Of a stretch of DNA of 13,008 nt, positions 1 to 6,577 are shown piece by piece. A program made the translations under genes and the position numbers. Source of the DNA: an uncultured Hyphomicrobiales bacterium (GTDB lineage: Bacteria > Pseudomonadota > Alphaproteobacteria > Rhizobiales > Aestuariivirgaceae); the NCBI GenBank assembly GCA_903930095.1, contig CAIYXE010000339.1, positions 1 through 13,008 of the forward strand. The letters run 5' to 3'. The notes beneath the pieces are model-generated. The model made no database searches. It saw nothing but the letters and a program-made list of their open reading frames with translations, and was not told where the DNA came from. Positions within the stretch are counted from its first letter, which is position 1; each line of letters opens with the position of its first letter.

Positions 1-756
1 GAGCGCGTCGCCGCGCTGGAGCGCGCGCTTTTTGGCGGGCTCGGCGATCTGTCCGCGTTGACGGAGCGCCTCTCCAGGCTGCAGGCTCCCGGAACTGATA
101 GCCTTGATCCCCGTCTCCTGCGCCGCTTCGTGTCGGAGCAGAGAGTGTGGCGCATCGAGGTAATGCCGCGGAGTGGTGCCGGGCAGCTTTCCTTCCCGGC
201 CGCTGTGCGGCGCACGGTTCCCGAGGCTGCCGGTGAGCCGCTTGCCTTCCTGGCGGGCAACGAGATCATTCATCGTGAGACGGCGCTGGCCCTGGCAACG
301 GCGCTGCCGCTGGCCGCAATCCTGGTGCTGGCCGCGCTCCGCAACGTTGCGGCGTGGGGGCTGTCGCTGGCGCCTGCAGCTGCCTTCATGACGCTGGCTG
401 CGGCCATCATCGTGCAGTTTGGCATCAGCCTCAATGCCGCAATGCTGGCAGGTTTGAGTGCAACGGTCGCTGTGGTCATCGCCTCGGCAATGCGCGTCGC
501 CGATCACCTGTCCAGCAAGCCCGCGCTCTCCGCCCTCGGGCCGCCTCTGCGTGCCGCGCTTCTGCCGCCGCTGGCGCTGGCTGGGGCCGTCGGACCTCTG
601 GCGCTGTCCTCCCGCCCCGTGGTGGCGGAAGCCGGAGCGGTCCTCGCCCTCCTGCTCGTCGTTGCTGCACTTCTCGTCGGCCTGCTGGTACCGGCCCTGT
701 CCCGGTGGCTCGGCAGCCTGCCACCGCGGCAGCCGAGCCGTGTTCACCCGGAGTAA
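1..756 (+). CDS. MMPL/RND-family transporter, C-terminal part (possibly HpnN-like), 5' end outside window
   Basis: The open frame runs in from the left edge, so the true start is outside the window; the TTG at 58 is internal. The visible 251 codons begin with a soluble part of about 85 residues ending in a P-E-A-A-G-E-P stretch, the position where MMPL proteins have a conserved 'P.atG' just before the membrane block. At least five hydrophobic helices follow, matching the second membrane half of a 12-helix RND/MMPL protein. The later segment with L-S-S-R-P followed by a long hydrophobic helix and V-P-A-L resembles the C-terminus of HpnN, the hopanoid-associated RND-like transporter. No acidic residue is visible in the helix where proton-driven MMPL proteins usually have one; as I recall, HpnN also lacks it there. 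MMPL membership is fairly secure and the HpnN assignment is tentative. The cargo, probably a lipid in the inner membrane, cannot be read from this fragment. Its stop lies three bases from the convergent Anbu stop. Confidence 0.7.
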   Translation, partial: ERVAALERALFGGLGDLSALTERLSRLQAPGTDSLDPRLLRRFVSEQRVWRIEVMPRSGAGQLSFPAAVRRTVPEAAGEPLAFLAGNEIIHRETALALATALPLAAILVLAALRNVAAWGLSLAPAAAFMTLAAAIIVQFGISLNAAMLAGLSATVAVVIASAMRVADHLSSKPALSALGPPLRAALLPPLALAGAVGPLALSSRPVVAEAGAVLALLLVVAALLVGLLVPALSRWLGSLPPRQPSRVHPE

Positions 757-759
757 TTC

Positions 760-1500
760 CTAGATGTCGAGCGCCTCGATGTTCATGAATGCCGTGCGGA
801 GCGCCTTGGACCATTCACTCGACAGCATCTTGAAATAGGGATCGTCCAGCCCGATCCGCTTGGTGTGCTCGATTTTGAGCGTGCCCGTTTCATAGGTGAG
901 GAGGTCGATGGGAAGCCCGACACTCAGGTTGGAACGCAGCGTCGAGTCGAATGAGAGCAGCACCATCTTCGCCGCATCGCCGAGCTTCATGTCGTTCCTC
1001 GCCACGCGGTCCAGGATCGGCTTGCCGTATTTGTGCTCGCCGATCTGGAAGAAGGGCGTATCGACCGTCGCTTCGATGAAGTTGCCTGCCGCATAGATGT
1101 TGAACAGGCGCGGACGCTCCTTGCCGATCTGGCCGCCGAAGATGAAGCTGGCGGCAAAAGACTCTCCGTTTGACTGCAGGAAGTCCCCGTCGATCGACTT
1201 CACCTCGCGAACGGCCTTTCCAACGATGCGGGCGGCCTGGAACATCGTCTTGGCGGTGAAGAGGTTGTTGGCCTTCGCGCCGCCGCCGGCCTTCGCCTGC
1301 GAACCCTCGGAAAGCGAGCTTACCACGGCCTGGGTGATGGCGAGGTTTCCAGCCGTCAGCAGAACGAAAACAGCCTGTCCGGGCTTTTCCCAGCTGTACA
1401 GCTTCTTGAACTTGCCGACATTGTCGACACCCGCATTCGTCCGGGTGTCCGCGGCCATGACCAGGCCGTCGTCAAGCAGCAATCCTACGCAATAGGTCAT
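760..1500 (-). CDS. Anbu, proteasome-type Ntn-hydrolase (20S beta-subunit-like peptidase)
   Basis: This 246-residue protein has the Anbu/HslV-like proteasome fold. It begins M-T-Y-C-V-G-L-L-L-D-D-G, so removal of Met exposes Thr1, the nucleophile of Ntn-hydrolases. Counting from that Thr, Asp17 lies in A-A-D-T-R-T-N-A-G-V-D, and a lysine group (K29, K31, K32) covers the position of the catalytic Lys33 of beta-subunits. The segment G-E-H-K-Y-G-K-P-I-L-D-R is typical of Anbu. An open frame extends 22 codons further upstream to 1566, but that start would bury the Thr, so I place the start at 1500. Anbu proteins assemble into open ring or helical complexes in published structures; their physiological substrate is unresolved. 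This is the last gene of the four-gene minus-strand operon, 34 bases after the transglutaminase-like gene, which matches the recurrent Anbu neighbourhood in Proteobacteria and Cyanobacteria. Family confidence is high; biological role unknown. Confidence 0.93.
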   Translation of the reverse strand: MTYCVGLLLDDGLVMAADTRTNAGVDNVGKFKKLYSWEKPGQAVFVLLTAGNLAITQAVVSSLSEGSQAKAGGGAKANNLFTAKTMFQAARIVGKAVREVKSIDGDFLQSNGESFAASFIFGGQIGKERPRLFNIYAAGNFIEATVDTPFFQIGEHKYGKPILDRVARNDMKLGDAAKMVLLSFDSTLRSNLSVGLPIDLLTYETGTLKIEHTKRIGLDDPYFKMLSSEWSKALRTAFMNIEALDI

Positions 1501-1534
1501 GTCCCCGCTGTCCGGAAAGAATCCCGTCTGGCCG

Positions 1535-2341
1535 TCATTGTTGGGCGATCTCGACGCGGACTTCAACCCTCATCCGCTCGGTGGCGCCACCCCGGCGAGA
1601 GCCGCGGATGGGGGCGACGCCACCGGAATCGAGGCCTGCCGCCACGCGCACGTAATTGTCGGTGGGGCACTTGGCGTTTGCAGGGTCGAAACCCACCCAG
1701 CCGAGGTCCGGCACGAGGGCCTCCGCCCAGGCATGGGCGGCGGTGGAGGAGGCGCCCTGGCCTGTGACGAGGTAGCCCGTCACATAGCGTGCCGGAACAC
1801 CGCCTGCGCGTGCAGCGGCGATGAAAATATGCGCGTGGTCCTGGCACACGCCGCGTCCTTCGGCGAAGGCTTCCGCCGCCGTCGTGTGAGTGTGGGTGGT
1901 GCCCAGTTCATAGGCGACCTTGTGGTGGATCTCGGCCATGAGCGCGTGGAGGCCTTCGAGAACCGATTTTCCGGCCAACTGCTTTTCCGACAACGAGCGG
2001 ATCGCGGCATTGGCCGTTGTAGGCTTGGTCTGGCGCAGGAACACGGCGTCGGGCGCAAGGCAGGTGAGGCCGCGCACAACGCCTGCCGCATCCGTCACCT
2101 CGACGATGCCTTCCGCGACGATGGCGACAGGCCCCTCGAGGTTTCCGAAGGTAATCATGTGCACGCGGTTGCCGAAACCGTCGGTATAGCCAAGCGCCCG
2201 GTCGAAGCCCGGTGCGCTGATCGACCAGGAGATCGTCCGCTGCGAGGCGAAGTCCGTAGGCCACAGATGCAGCCGCTGCGCCGAGTAAGCGAGCGGCGTG
2301 TCATAGTCGTAATGCGTTTCGTGGCGGACGGCGAGGCGCAT
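1535..2341 (-). CDS. transglutaminase-like cysteine hydrolase (COG1305 type) of the Anbu cassette
   Basis: From the ATG at 2341 this encodes 268 residues. The N-terminus (M-R-L-A-V-R-H-E-T-H-Y-D-Y-D) and the following ~80 residues match the beta-rich bacterial transglutaminase N-terminal domain (Bact_transglu_N). The papain-like core follows, with Cys166 in G-R-G-V-C-Q-D-H-A-H, His203 in A-A-H-A-W-A-E, and Asp219 in V-G-F-D-P-A-N, a complete Cys-His-Asp triad. Bacterial members are more often peptidases or amidases than true crosslinking enzymes, and no secretion signal is seen, so a cytoplasmic hydrolase is likely. A GTG two codons upstream (2347) overlaps the alpha-E stop as GTGA and is an equally plausible, translationally coupled start; I prefer the ATG because homologues begin at this motif. 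The gene sits between the alpha-E and Anbu genes. Family is secure; substrate unknown, perhaps the product made by the ATP-grasp partner. Confidence 0.92.
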   Translation of the reverse strand: MRLAVRHETHYDYDTPLAYSAQRLHLWPTDFASQRTISWSISAPGFDRALGYTDGFGNRVHMITFGNLEGPVAIVAEGIVEVTDAAGVVRGLTCLAPDAVFLRQTKPTTANAAIRSLSEKQLAGKSVLEGLHALMAEIHHKVAYELGTTHTHTTAAEAFAEGRGVCQDHAHIFIAAARAGGVPARYVTGYLVTGQGASSTAAHAWAEALVPDLGWVGFDPANAKCPTDNYVRVAAGLDSGGVAPIRGSRRGGATERMRVEVRVEIAQQ

Positions 2342-2343
2342 GG

Positions 2344-3291
2344 TCACGGGAAGTTATAGTTCCTGGCAATCGACTGCGAGAGCCTTGTGTTGCTGAGGAT
2401 GAACTCCTGCAGGAATTCATGCAGGCCTGACTGGAAGATCTGCTCCATGTTCGCCTCCTTCAGCCGGTCATAGCTGTTGCGCGCCTGATCATGGCAATCG
2501 TAGCTCTGGCCATAGAGATTGGCCAGGCCGGCAAGCGCCCGGTTCACCCAGTTGTAGGAGAACACCAGCGAGCGCGGCATTTCTTCCCTCAGGATCAGGA
2601 ATTCCGAAACGAGCCACGGCCGGTAGTTCGAGTCGCGGTAGAACCAGCGGTAGGAGCGGTGGCCCGAGACCGAGCGCAGGATCTGCGCCCATTGCTGCAT
2701 GTCGAGGTCGCTTCCCACATCCGTGGGCTTGGGCAGGAGGATGAAATACTTGACGTCAAGGATGCGCGCCGTGTTGTCGGCCCGCTCGATGAAATTGCCC
2801 AGCTGGCTGAAGTAATAGGTATCGTTGCGCAGCATGGTGCCAAGCAGTGCGCCACGGAACGACATCACCCGCTGCTTCACCCATTCGAGGAACACCGGCA
2901 GCCTGTCCGCCGTCATGCTGGAGGGCTTCACCTGGGCGAGCTCGTTCCAGGTGGAATTGATGCTCTCCCACACGTCACGTGTGAGTGCGGTTCGCACCGC
3001 GCGGCCGTTGTTGCGCGCGGTCTTGATCGAGGCGCGGATGGAGGAGGGGTTGTCCTCGTCGAAGATCAGGAACTGGATCACCTTGGCGCTGGTGATCTCT
3101 GTGTGTTTTTCCGAATAGGCGATGTCGCAGGCGCAGGATTGCAGCGTTGAGCGCCATTCATCACGGTGGCCTTCGACGGCGCCGGGCATCAGCGAGATGC
3201 GGTAGCCTACCTCGAGCAGGCGCGCCAGGTTCTCCGCCCGCTCCATGTAGCGCGACATCCAGTAGAGGGAGGCGGCGGTGCGTCCGAGCAT
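2344..3291 (-). CDS. alpha-E domain protein (COG2307/DUF403) of the Anbu cassette
   Basis: This 315-residue, largely helical protein starts with the family signature M-L-G-R-T-A-A-S-L-Y-W-M-S-R-Y-M-E-R-A-E-N. It contains two related R/E motifs, E-R-A-E-N at residues 17-21 and E-R-A-D-N at 169-173, suggesting an internal duplication, plus the conserved N-P-S-S-I at 81-85. The 'alpha-E' name refers to this conserved glutamate-containing helical domain. It is nearly always encoded beside, or fused to, the circularly permuted ATP-grasp protein, and comparative genomics has proposed it as a partner in amide or peptide bond formation; no reaction is established to my knowledge. Its ATG shares one base with the stop of the ATP-grasp gene (TGATG), a termination-reinitiation arrangement, and its stop abuts the transglutaminase-like gene. 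This implies coordinated, probably stoichiometric, synthesis. No signal peptide or membrane helix is evident. Length is normal for the family. Confidence 0.93.
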   Translation of the reverse strand: MLGRTAASLYWMSRYMERAENLARLLEVGYRISLMPGAVEGHRDEWRSTLQSCACDIAYSEKHTEITSAKVIQFLIFDEDNPSSIRASIKTARNNGRAVRTALTRDVWESINSTWNELAQVKPSSMTADRLPVFLEWVKQRVMSFRGALLGTMLRNDTYYFSQLGNFIERADNTARILDVKYFILLPKPTDVGSDLDMQQWAQILRSVSGHRSYRWFYRDSNYRPWLVSEFLILREEMPRSLVFSYNWVNRALAGLANLYGQSYDCHDQARNSYDRLKEANMEQIFQSGLHEFLQEFILSNTRLSQSIARNYNFP

Positions 3292-4703
3292 CAGTCCTCC
3301 AGAACCCAGGTGTCCTTGGTGCCGCCGCCCTGGCTGGAGTTGACCACCAGGGAGCCCTTCTTGAGGGCCACGCGTGTAAGCCCGCCGGGCGTCACCCGCA
3401 CCTTGTCGCCCGAGAGCACGAAGGGCCGGAGGTCCACATGGCGCGGCGCCACGCCGGAGTTGGTGAAGGTTGGCACGGTTGAAAGCGACAGTGTGGGCTG
3501 CGCGATGTAGTTCTTCGGCCTGGCCTTGAGCCTGGCGCGGAACGCCTCGATCTCCTTCTTGGATGATGTGGGCCCCACCAGCATGCCGTAGCCGCCGGAG
3601 CCATGCACTTCCTTCACCACCAGTTCCGGCAAGTGGTCCAGCACATAGGAAAGCTGCTTCGGGTCGCCGCAGCGCCAGGTGGGCACGTTCTTCAGCAGTG
3701 GCTTCTCGCCGGTGTAGAACTCGATCACTTCGGGGATGTAGGTGTAGATCGACTTGTCATCCGCAATGCCGGTGCCCGGCGCATTGACCAGCGTTACGCG
3801 GCCCGCGCGGTAGAGGTCGAAAAGCCCCGGAACGCCGATCGCCGAGTCATGGCGGAAGGTGAGGGGGTCCAGATAGGCGTCATCGATGCGGCGGTAGACG
3901 ACGTCCACCCGCTTCGGCTCCTGCGTGGTGCGCATGTAGAGGTAGCCGTCCTCCACGAAGAGGTCGCCGCCCTCGCAGAGTTCGACGCCCATTTCGTCCG
4001 CCAGGAAGGCATGCTCGAAGAAGGCGGAGTTGTGGATGCCCGGCGTCAGGATCACCACCGTCGGCTCATCCTTGCAGGCGGGAGGCGCCACGCTTTCCAG
4101 CGTCTGGCGCAGCATGGCGGGGTAGTTCTCCACCGGCGCCACGCGCTGCTGGGCGAAGAGATCGGGGAAGAGATACATCATCGCCTCCCGGTCCTCGAGC
4201 ATGTAGGAGACGCCTGATGGCGTGCGGCAATTGTCCTCCAGAACATAGAACTCGTTCTCCGCCACGCGCACGATGTCGATGCCGATGATGTGGGCATAGA
4301 TGCCGCGGGAAGGCATGACGCCCACCATCTCCGGCACGAAGGCCTCGTTCTGGATGATGAACTCATGGGGGATGCGGCCCGCCCGCAGGATTTCCTGGCG
4401 GTGGTAGAGATCGTGGATGAAGGCATTGAGCGCCCGCACCCGCTGCTCGATGCCGGCGGAAAGCTTGCGCCATTCGGCGGCGGCGAAGACGCGCGGAATG
4501 ATGTCGAAGGGGATCAGGCGTTCGGAGGCCTGGTTGTCGCCATAGACCGCGAAGGTGATGCCCTGGCGGCGGAAGATCGCCTCCGCCTCGCGCAGTGCAC
4601 GGTCCACGTCGGCGCGGCTCAGTGTCTTGAGCCAGTCCTCGATCCGGGCATAGGGCTCGCGCGTGGCGCCCGTATTGCCTTCCATTTCGTTGAAGATCGT
4701 CAT
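3291..4703 (-). CDS. circularly permuted type 2 ATP-grasp protein (COG2308), predicted amide ligase of the Anbu cassette
   Basis: From the ATG at 4703 the product is 470 residues, the normal length for this family. Diagnostic segments are G-I-T-F-A-V-Y-G-D near residue 48, R-L-I-P-F-D-I-I-P-R near 62, V-L-E-D-N-C-R-T-P-S-G-V-S-Y-M-L-E at about 154-170, the glycine-rich V-K-E-V-H-G-S-G-G-Y-G at about 363-373, and a C-terminal S-S-Q-G-G-G-T-K-D-T-W-V. ATP-grasp enzymes activate a carboxylate as acyl phosphate and join it to an amine; this permuted branch is structurally related to glutathionylspermidine synthetase-like ligases. The substrate is unknown. It is the first gene of the minus-strand operon. 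Upstream in-frame starts exist at 4721 (ATG) and 4808, but the 4703 start fits the family N-terminus (M-T-I-F-N-E-M), has AGGCGG just before it, and lies downstream of a plausible promoter whose start point would be near 4718. Family confidence is high; start moderate. Confidence 0.92.
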   Translation of the reverse strand: MTIFNEMEGNTGATREPYARIEDWLKTLSRADVDRALREAEAIFRRQGITFAVYGDNQASERLIPFDIIPRVFAAAEWRKLSAGIEQRVRALNAFIHDLYHRQEILRAGRIPHEFIIQNEAFVPEMVGVMPSRGIYAHIIGIDIVRVAENEFYVLEDNCRTPSGVSYMLEDREAMMYLFPDLFAQQRVAPVENYPAMLRQTLESVAPPACKDEPTVVILTPGIHNSAFFEHAFLADEMGVELCEGGDLFVEDGYLYMRTTQEPKRVDVVYRRIDDAYLDPLTFRHDSAIGVPGLFDLYRAGRVTLVNAPGTGIADDKSIYTYIPEVIEFYTGEKPLLKNVPTWRCGDPKQLSYVLDHLPELVVKEVHGSGGYGMLVGPTSSKKEIEAFRARLKARPKNYIAQPTLSLSTVPTFTNSGVAPRHVDLRPFVLSGDKVRVTPGGLTRVALKKGSLVVNSSQGGGTKDTWVLED

Positions 4704-4724
4704 CAGCCGCCTGTATTGCATCGC

Positions 4725-4754
4725 AGTATGGTGACAAGATTTGCGGCAGGGCAA
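4725..4754 (-). promoter_or_regulatory. candidate promoter of the Anbu operon
   Basis: Read on the minus strand, TTGCCC (4749-4754) is followed after 18 bases by CATACT (4725-4730), each matching four of six bases of the sigma-70 type consensus. The transcript would start near 4718, about 15 bases before the ATG at 4703. This is motif reading only. The -35 is preceded by TC, giving the same TCTTGCCC octamer as the opposing promoter. Confidence 0.35.
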
Positions 4755-4813
4755 GAAAAACATGCCGAACGGGCTGTGCGTGCCCAAAAAATGGTCTTGC
4801 TGGTGCAAAGATC

Positions 4814-4837
4814 TTCCGCATCAGCTTTCTTGCGGAA
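4814..4837. repeat. inverted repeat TTCCGCA-N10-TGCGGAA, possible operator
   Basis: Perfect 7-base arms at 4814-4820 and 4831-4837 are separated by 10 bases, the geometry of a dimeric regulator site. The right arm is echoed by a direct copy of GCGGAAA 11 bases downstream. It lies roughly 85-100 bases upstream of both candidate -35 and start regions, so it could serve as an upstream activator site for either operon. The regulator is unknown. Confidence 0.4.
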
Positions 4838-4889
4838 ACAGCGCGGAAATGCGATATGAAACGCATGTGCTTCCACGCCACCGTTTCCG

Positions 4890-4903
4890 GGGCAATCTTG
4901 CCC
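4890..4903. repeat. 14-base perfect palindrome GGGCAA-TC-TTGCCC over the forward -35
   Basis: Six-base arms flank a two-base centre. The right arm is the -35 hexamer of the forward promoter candidate, so protein bound here would block or reposition RNA polymerase. Half of it (GGGCAAGA in inverse orientation) recurs at 4749-4756 over the opposing promoter's -35. Confidence 0.4.
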
Positions 4904-4927
4904 GTCTGGTCAAAAACCGCATATGAT
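4898..4927 (+). promoter_or_regulatory. candidate promoter of the amine uptake/catabolism operon
   Basis: TTGCCC at 4898-4903 and TATGAT at 4922-4927 are spaced by 18 bases. The -10 matches five of six consensus bases. Transcription would begin near 4934, giving a leader of about 113 bases before the aminotransferase ATG. The -35 is inside one palindrome and the start point inside another (4930-4943), an arrangement usual for repressed promoters. The call is from motif reading only. Confidence 0.5.
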
Positions 4928-4929
4928 GA

Positions 4930-4943
4930 AGTGATGCTTCACT
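4930..4943. repeat. palindrome AGTGA-tgct-TCACT at the predicted start point
   Basis: Perfect five-base arms with a four-base centre sit immediately downstream of the TATGAT -10 box. Overlapping it is a second small dyad, TGAAG-N5-CTTCA (4927-4941). The position fits a repressor operator; alternatively it forms a weak hairpin at the very 5' end of the leader. The regulator is not identifiable. Confidence 0.35.
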
Positions 4944-4996
4944 GTGCGCGCATCGGCTTCAAGCCGTAAGTATTTCACCTGCCGCTTCGCCTGCGC

Positions 4997-5038
4997 CACC
5001 CCTCCGGAGAGGGGTGCGGTCACCTATCCAGTCCGGAG
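4997..5038 (+). promoter_or_regulatory. leader hairpin and possible ribosome-site sequestering structure before the aminotransferase gene
   Basis: A GC-rich hairpin has perfect eight-base arms, CACCCCTC (4997-5004) and GAGGGGTG (5009-5016), with the tetraloop CGGA. Its 3' side of the left arm plus the loop, CTCCGGA (5002-5008), is also exactly complementary to TCCGGAG (5032-5038), which contains the ribosome binding site GGAG eight bases before the ATG at 5047. The two pairings share bases 5002-5004 and so exclude each other: one leaves the ribosome site free, the other hides it. No riboswitch family is recognised. Confidence 0.4.
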
Positions 5039-5046
5039 AAATCCAC

Positions 5047-6444
5047 ATGAACGTCCTCAACAAGAACATCGACATTGCCGAAGTCGTCAAGAACGACATC
5101 GCGCATCATTTCCACCCCTTCACGGACCACAAGTCCTTTCATGCCGAAGGCGGCCCCCGTGTGATGACGCAGGCCGACGGCATCTGGATCTGGGATGGGA
5201 AGGGCAACAAGCTGCTCGACGGCATGTCGGGCCTCTGGTGCGTGAACGTGGGCTACGGCCGCAAGGAACTGGCCGAGGCCGCCTACAAGCAGATGCTCGA
5301 TCTTCCCTACTACAACACCTTCTTCAAGACGACGACGGTGCCGACCACCGAGCTTGCCACCAAGATCTCCTCCGTCATGCCGGAGCGCTTCAAGCACATC
5401 TTCTTCACCAATTCGGGCTCGGAATCCAACGACACCATCGTGCGCTTCGTGCGCCATTACTGGAAGCTGAAGGGCAAGCCCTACCGCCAGCACTTCATCG
5501 CGCGCACCAGGGGCTATCACGGTTCCACCATGGTGGCGGCCAATCTCGGCGGCTTCCAGGGCATGCATGATCAGGTCGGAACCGAGTTCCCCGGCTTCCA
5601 TCACGTGCAGCAACCGCACTGGTTCGATTTCGGCGGCGACAAGACGCCGGAGGAATTCGGCCTCGAGGCGGCGGCCGCCGTCGAGAAGAAGATCCTCGAA
5701 GTGGGCCCCGACAATGTCGCAGCCTTCATTGGCGAGCCGATCCAGGGGGCCGGCGGCGTGCTGATCCCGCCCTCCACCTACTGGCCCGAAGTGCAGCGCA
5801 TCTGCCGCAAGTACGGCGTGCTGATCATCTCTGACGAGGTCATCTGCGGCTTCGGCCGCACCGGTAACTGGTGGGGCTTCCAGAGCATGGGGTTTGAGCC
5901 CGATATCGTGCCGATGGCCAAGGGCCTGTCGTCCGGCTACCTGCCGATCGGCGCGGTGGCCTTCGCCGACCATCTCATCAAGGATTTCTTCGAGCTCGGC
6001 GGCGAGTTCTATCACGGCATGACCTATGCGGGCCACCCCGTGGCGGCTGCCGTGGCGCTCCGGAACATCGAGATCATCGAGCAGGAAAAGCTGGTCGAGC
6101 GTGTCCGCGAGCTGGGCCCCTATTTCGCTGAGGCGCTGGCCTCGCTGCGCGATCATCCGATCGTGGGCGAGACCCGCTCGATGGGGCTCATCGGCGCCAT
6201 CGAACTCACCAGGGACAAGGCAACCCGCGCCCGCTTCGCCAGCCCGGGCCGGGTTGGAACGATGTGCCGTGACAATAGCTTCGCCCAGGGGCTCATCATG
6301 CGCGCCTGCTGGGATACGATGGTGCTGGCGCCGCCGCTGGTCATCACCCGCAAGGAGATTGACCATCTGGTCCAGTTGGCCCGGGCGGCGCTGGATGCCA
6401 CCCATGCCGCCGTGCGGTCCGAATGCACCGCCGCAACCGCGTGA
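5047..6444 (+). CDS. spuC: class III PLP aminotransferase, SpuC-like putrescine:pyruvate aminotransferase
   Basis: This 465-residue fold-type I enzyme closely follows the pattern of Pseudomonas SpuC, which transfers an amino group from putrescine to pyruvate, giving 4-aminobutanal and alanine. Matching stretches include H-P-F-T-D near residue 18, G-L-W-C-V-N-V-G-Y-G at 62-71, N-S-G-S-E-S at 122-127, Y-H-G-S-T from 157, E-P-I-Q-G-A-G-G at 230-237, D-E-V-I-C-G-F-G-R with the PLP-nitrogen Asp263, and M-A-K-G-L-S-S-G with Schiff-base Lys292; T326 begins T-Y-A-G-H-P. The start is set by GGAG at 5035-5038, eight bases upstream; an upstream GTG at 5014 lies inside the leader hairpin and is less likely. 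As first gene of the operon, before a polyamine-type ABC transporter, it fits catabolism of an imported di- or polyamine in the cytoplasm. Related enzymes use cadaverine, beta-alanine or taurine, so exact substrate is inferred. Confidence 0.85.
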   Translation: MNVLNKNIDIAEVVKNDIAHHFHPFTDHKSFHAEGGPRVMTQADGIWIWDGKGNKLLDGMSGLWCVNVGYGRKELAEAAYKQMLDLPYYNTFFKTTTVPTTELATKISSVMPERFKHIFFTNSGSESNDTIVRFVRHYWKLKGKPYRQHFIARTRGYHGSTMVAANLGGFQGMHDQVGTEFPGFHHVQQPHWFDFGGDKTPEEFGLEAAAAVEKKILEVGPDNVAAFIGEPIQGAGGVLIPPSTYWPEVQRICRKYGVLIISDEVICGFGRTGNWWGFQSMGFEPDIVPMAKGLSSGYLPIGAVAFADHLIKDFFELGGEFYHGMTYAGHPVAAAVALRNIEIIEQEKLVERVRELGPYFAEALASLRDHPIVGETRSMGLIGAIELTRDKATRARFASPGRVGTMCRDNSFAQGLIMRACWDTMVLAPPLVITRKEIDHLVQLARAALDATHAAVRSECTAATA

Positions 6445-6577
6445 ACGTTACGAATCCTTAAGTGAATTTCCGTTTGCCTGATGGCGGGGATCGCTCTAAA
6501 TCCTCGTTATTTTTAATGCCGCTGCGGCACTGGGCGGAGAAGAATTCGGTGCAGTCACCCCCACGAGGTTAAACGAG
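6445..6577 (+). promoter_or_regulatory. intergenic stretch with a weak promoter candidate before the binding-protein gene
   Basis: The 133-base gap is long for an operon and may hold its own promoter: TTGCCT (6474-6479) and TAAATC (6497-6502) are 17 bases apart, but the -10 match is poor. A near-perfect palindrome TGCCGC-T-GCGGCA lies at 6517-6529 just after a T-rich run; it is not followed by T residues on either strand, so it is not a standard terminator. A separate promoter would allow higher expression of the binding protein than of the enzymes. Confidence 0.25.

Larger units (their letters stand above)
4704..5046. promoter_or_regulatory. divergent intergenic control region between the Anbu cassette and the amine operon
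   Basis: This 343-base gap separates two divergently transcribed operons and has no credible gene. It holds two outward-facing promoter candidates (listed separately), both with the octamer TCTTGCCC covering the -35, and several dyads at 4814-4837, 4849-4866 (ATGCG-N8-CGCAT), 4890-4903 and 4930-4943. A direct repeat GCGGAAA at 4832-4838 and 4843-4849 has an 11-base period, about one helical turn. The last 50 bases carry a GC-rich hairpin in the leader of the aminotransferase gene. I do not recognise any of the dyads as the site of a named regulator. Together they suggest regulated divergent expression, but no transcription factor gene is present in the window. Confidence 0.6.

Noticed and set aside
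1499..2359. Plus-strand open frame opposite the transglutaminase-like gene
   Set aside because: The minus-strand frame has an intact Cys-His-Asp triad; the plus-strand product has no motif.
4290..4859. Plus-strand open frame crossing from the ATP-grasp gene into the divergent control region
   Set aside because: Mostly antisense to a conserved gene, with no ribosome site or domain; its tail covers promoter-like sequence.
5014..5046. GTG start for the aminotransferase at 5014
   Set aside because: It lies inside the leader hairpin, whereas the ATG at 5047 has GGAG at the right spacing and fits the family N-terminus.
5020..6405. Long minus-strand open frame (461 codons) opposite the aminotransferase gene
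   Set aside because: It lies wholly antisense to a gene with full family motifs, and its product is a low-complexity His/Asp/Glu/Leu-rich shadow typical of high-GC codon bias.
6517..6529. Palindrome TGCCGC-T-GCGGCA as a terminator of the aminotransferase gene
   Set aside because: The T-rich run comes before rather than after it on the plus strand, and the loop would be too small for the full stem.
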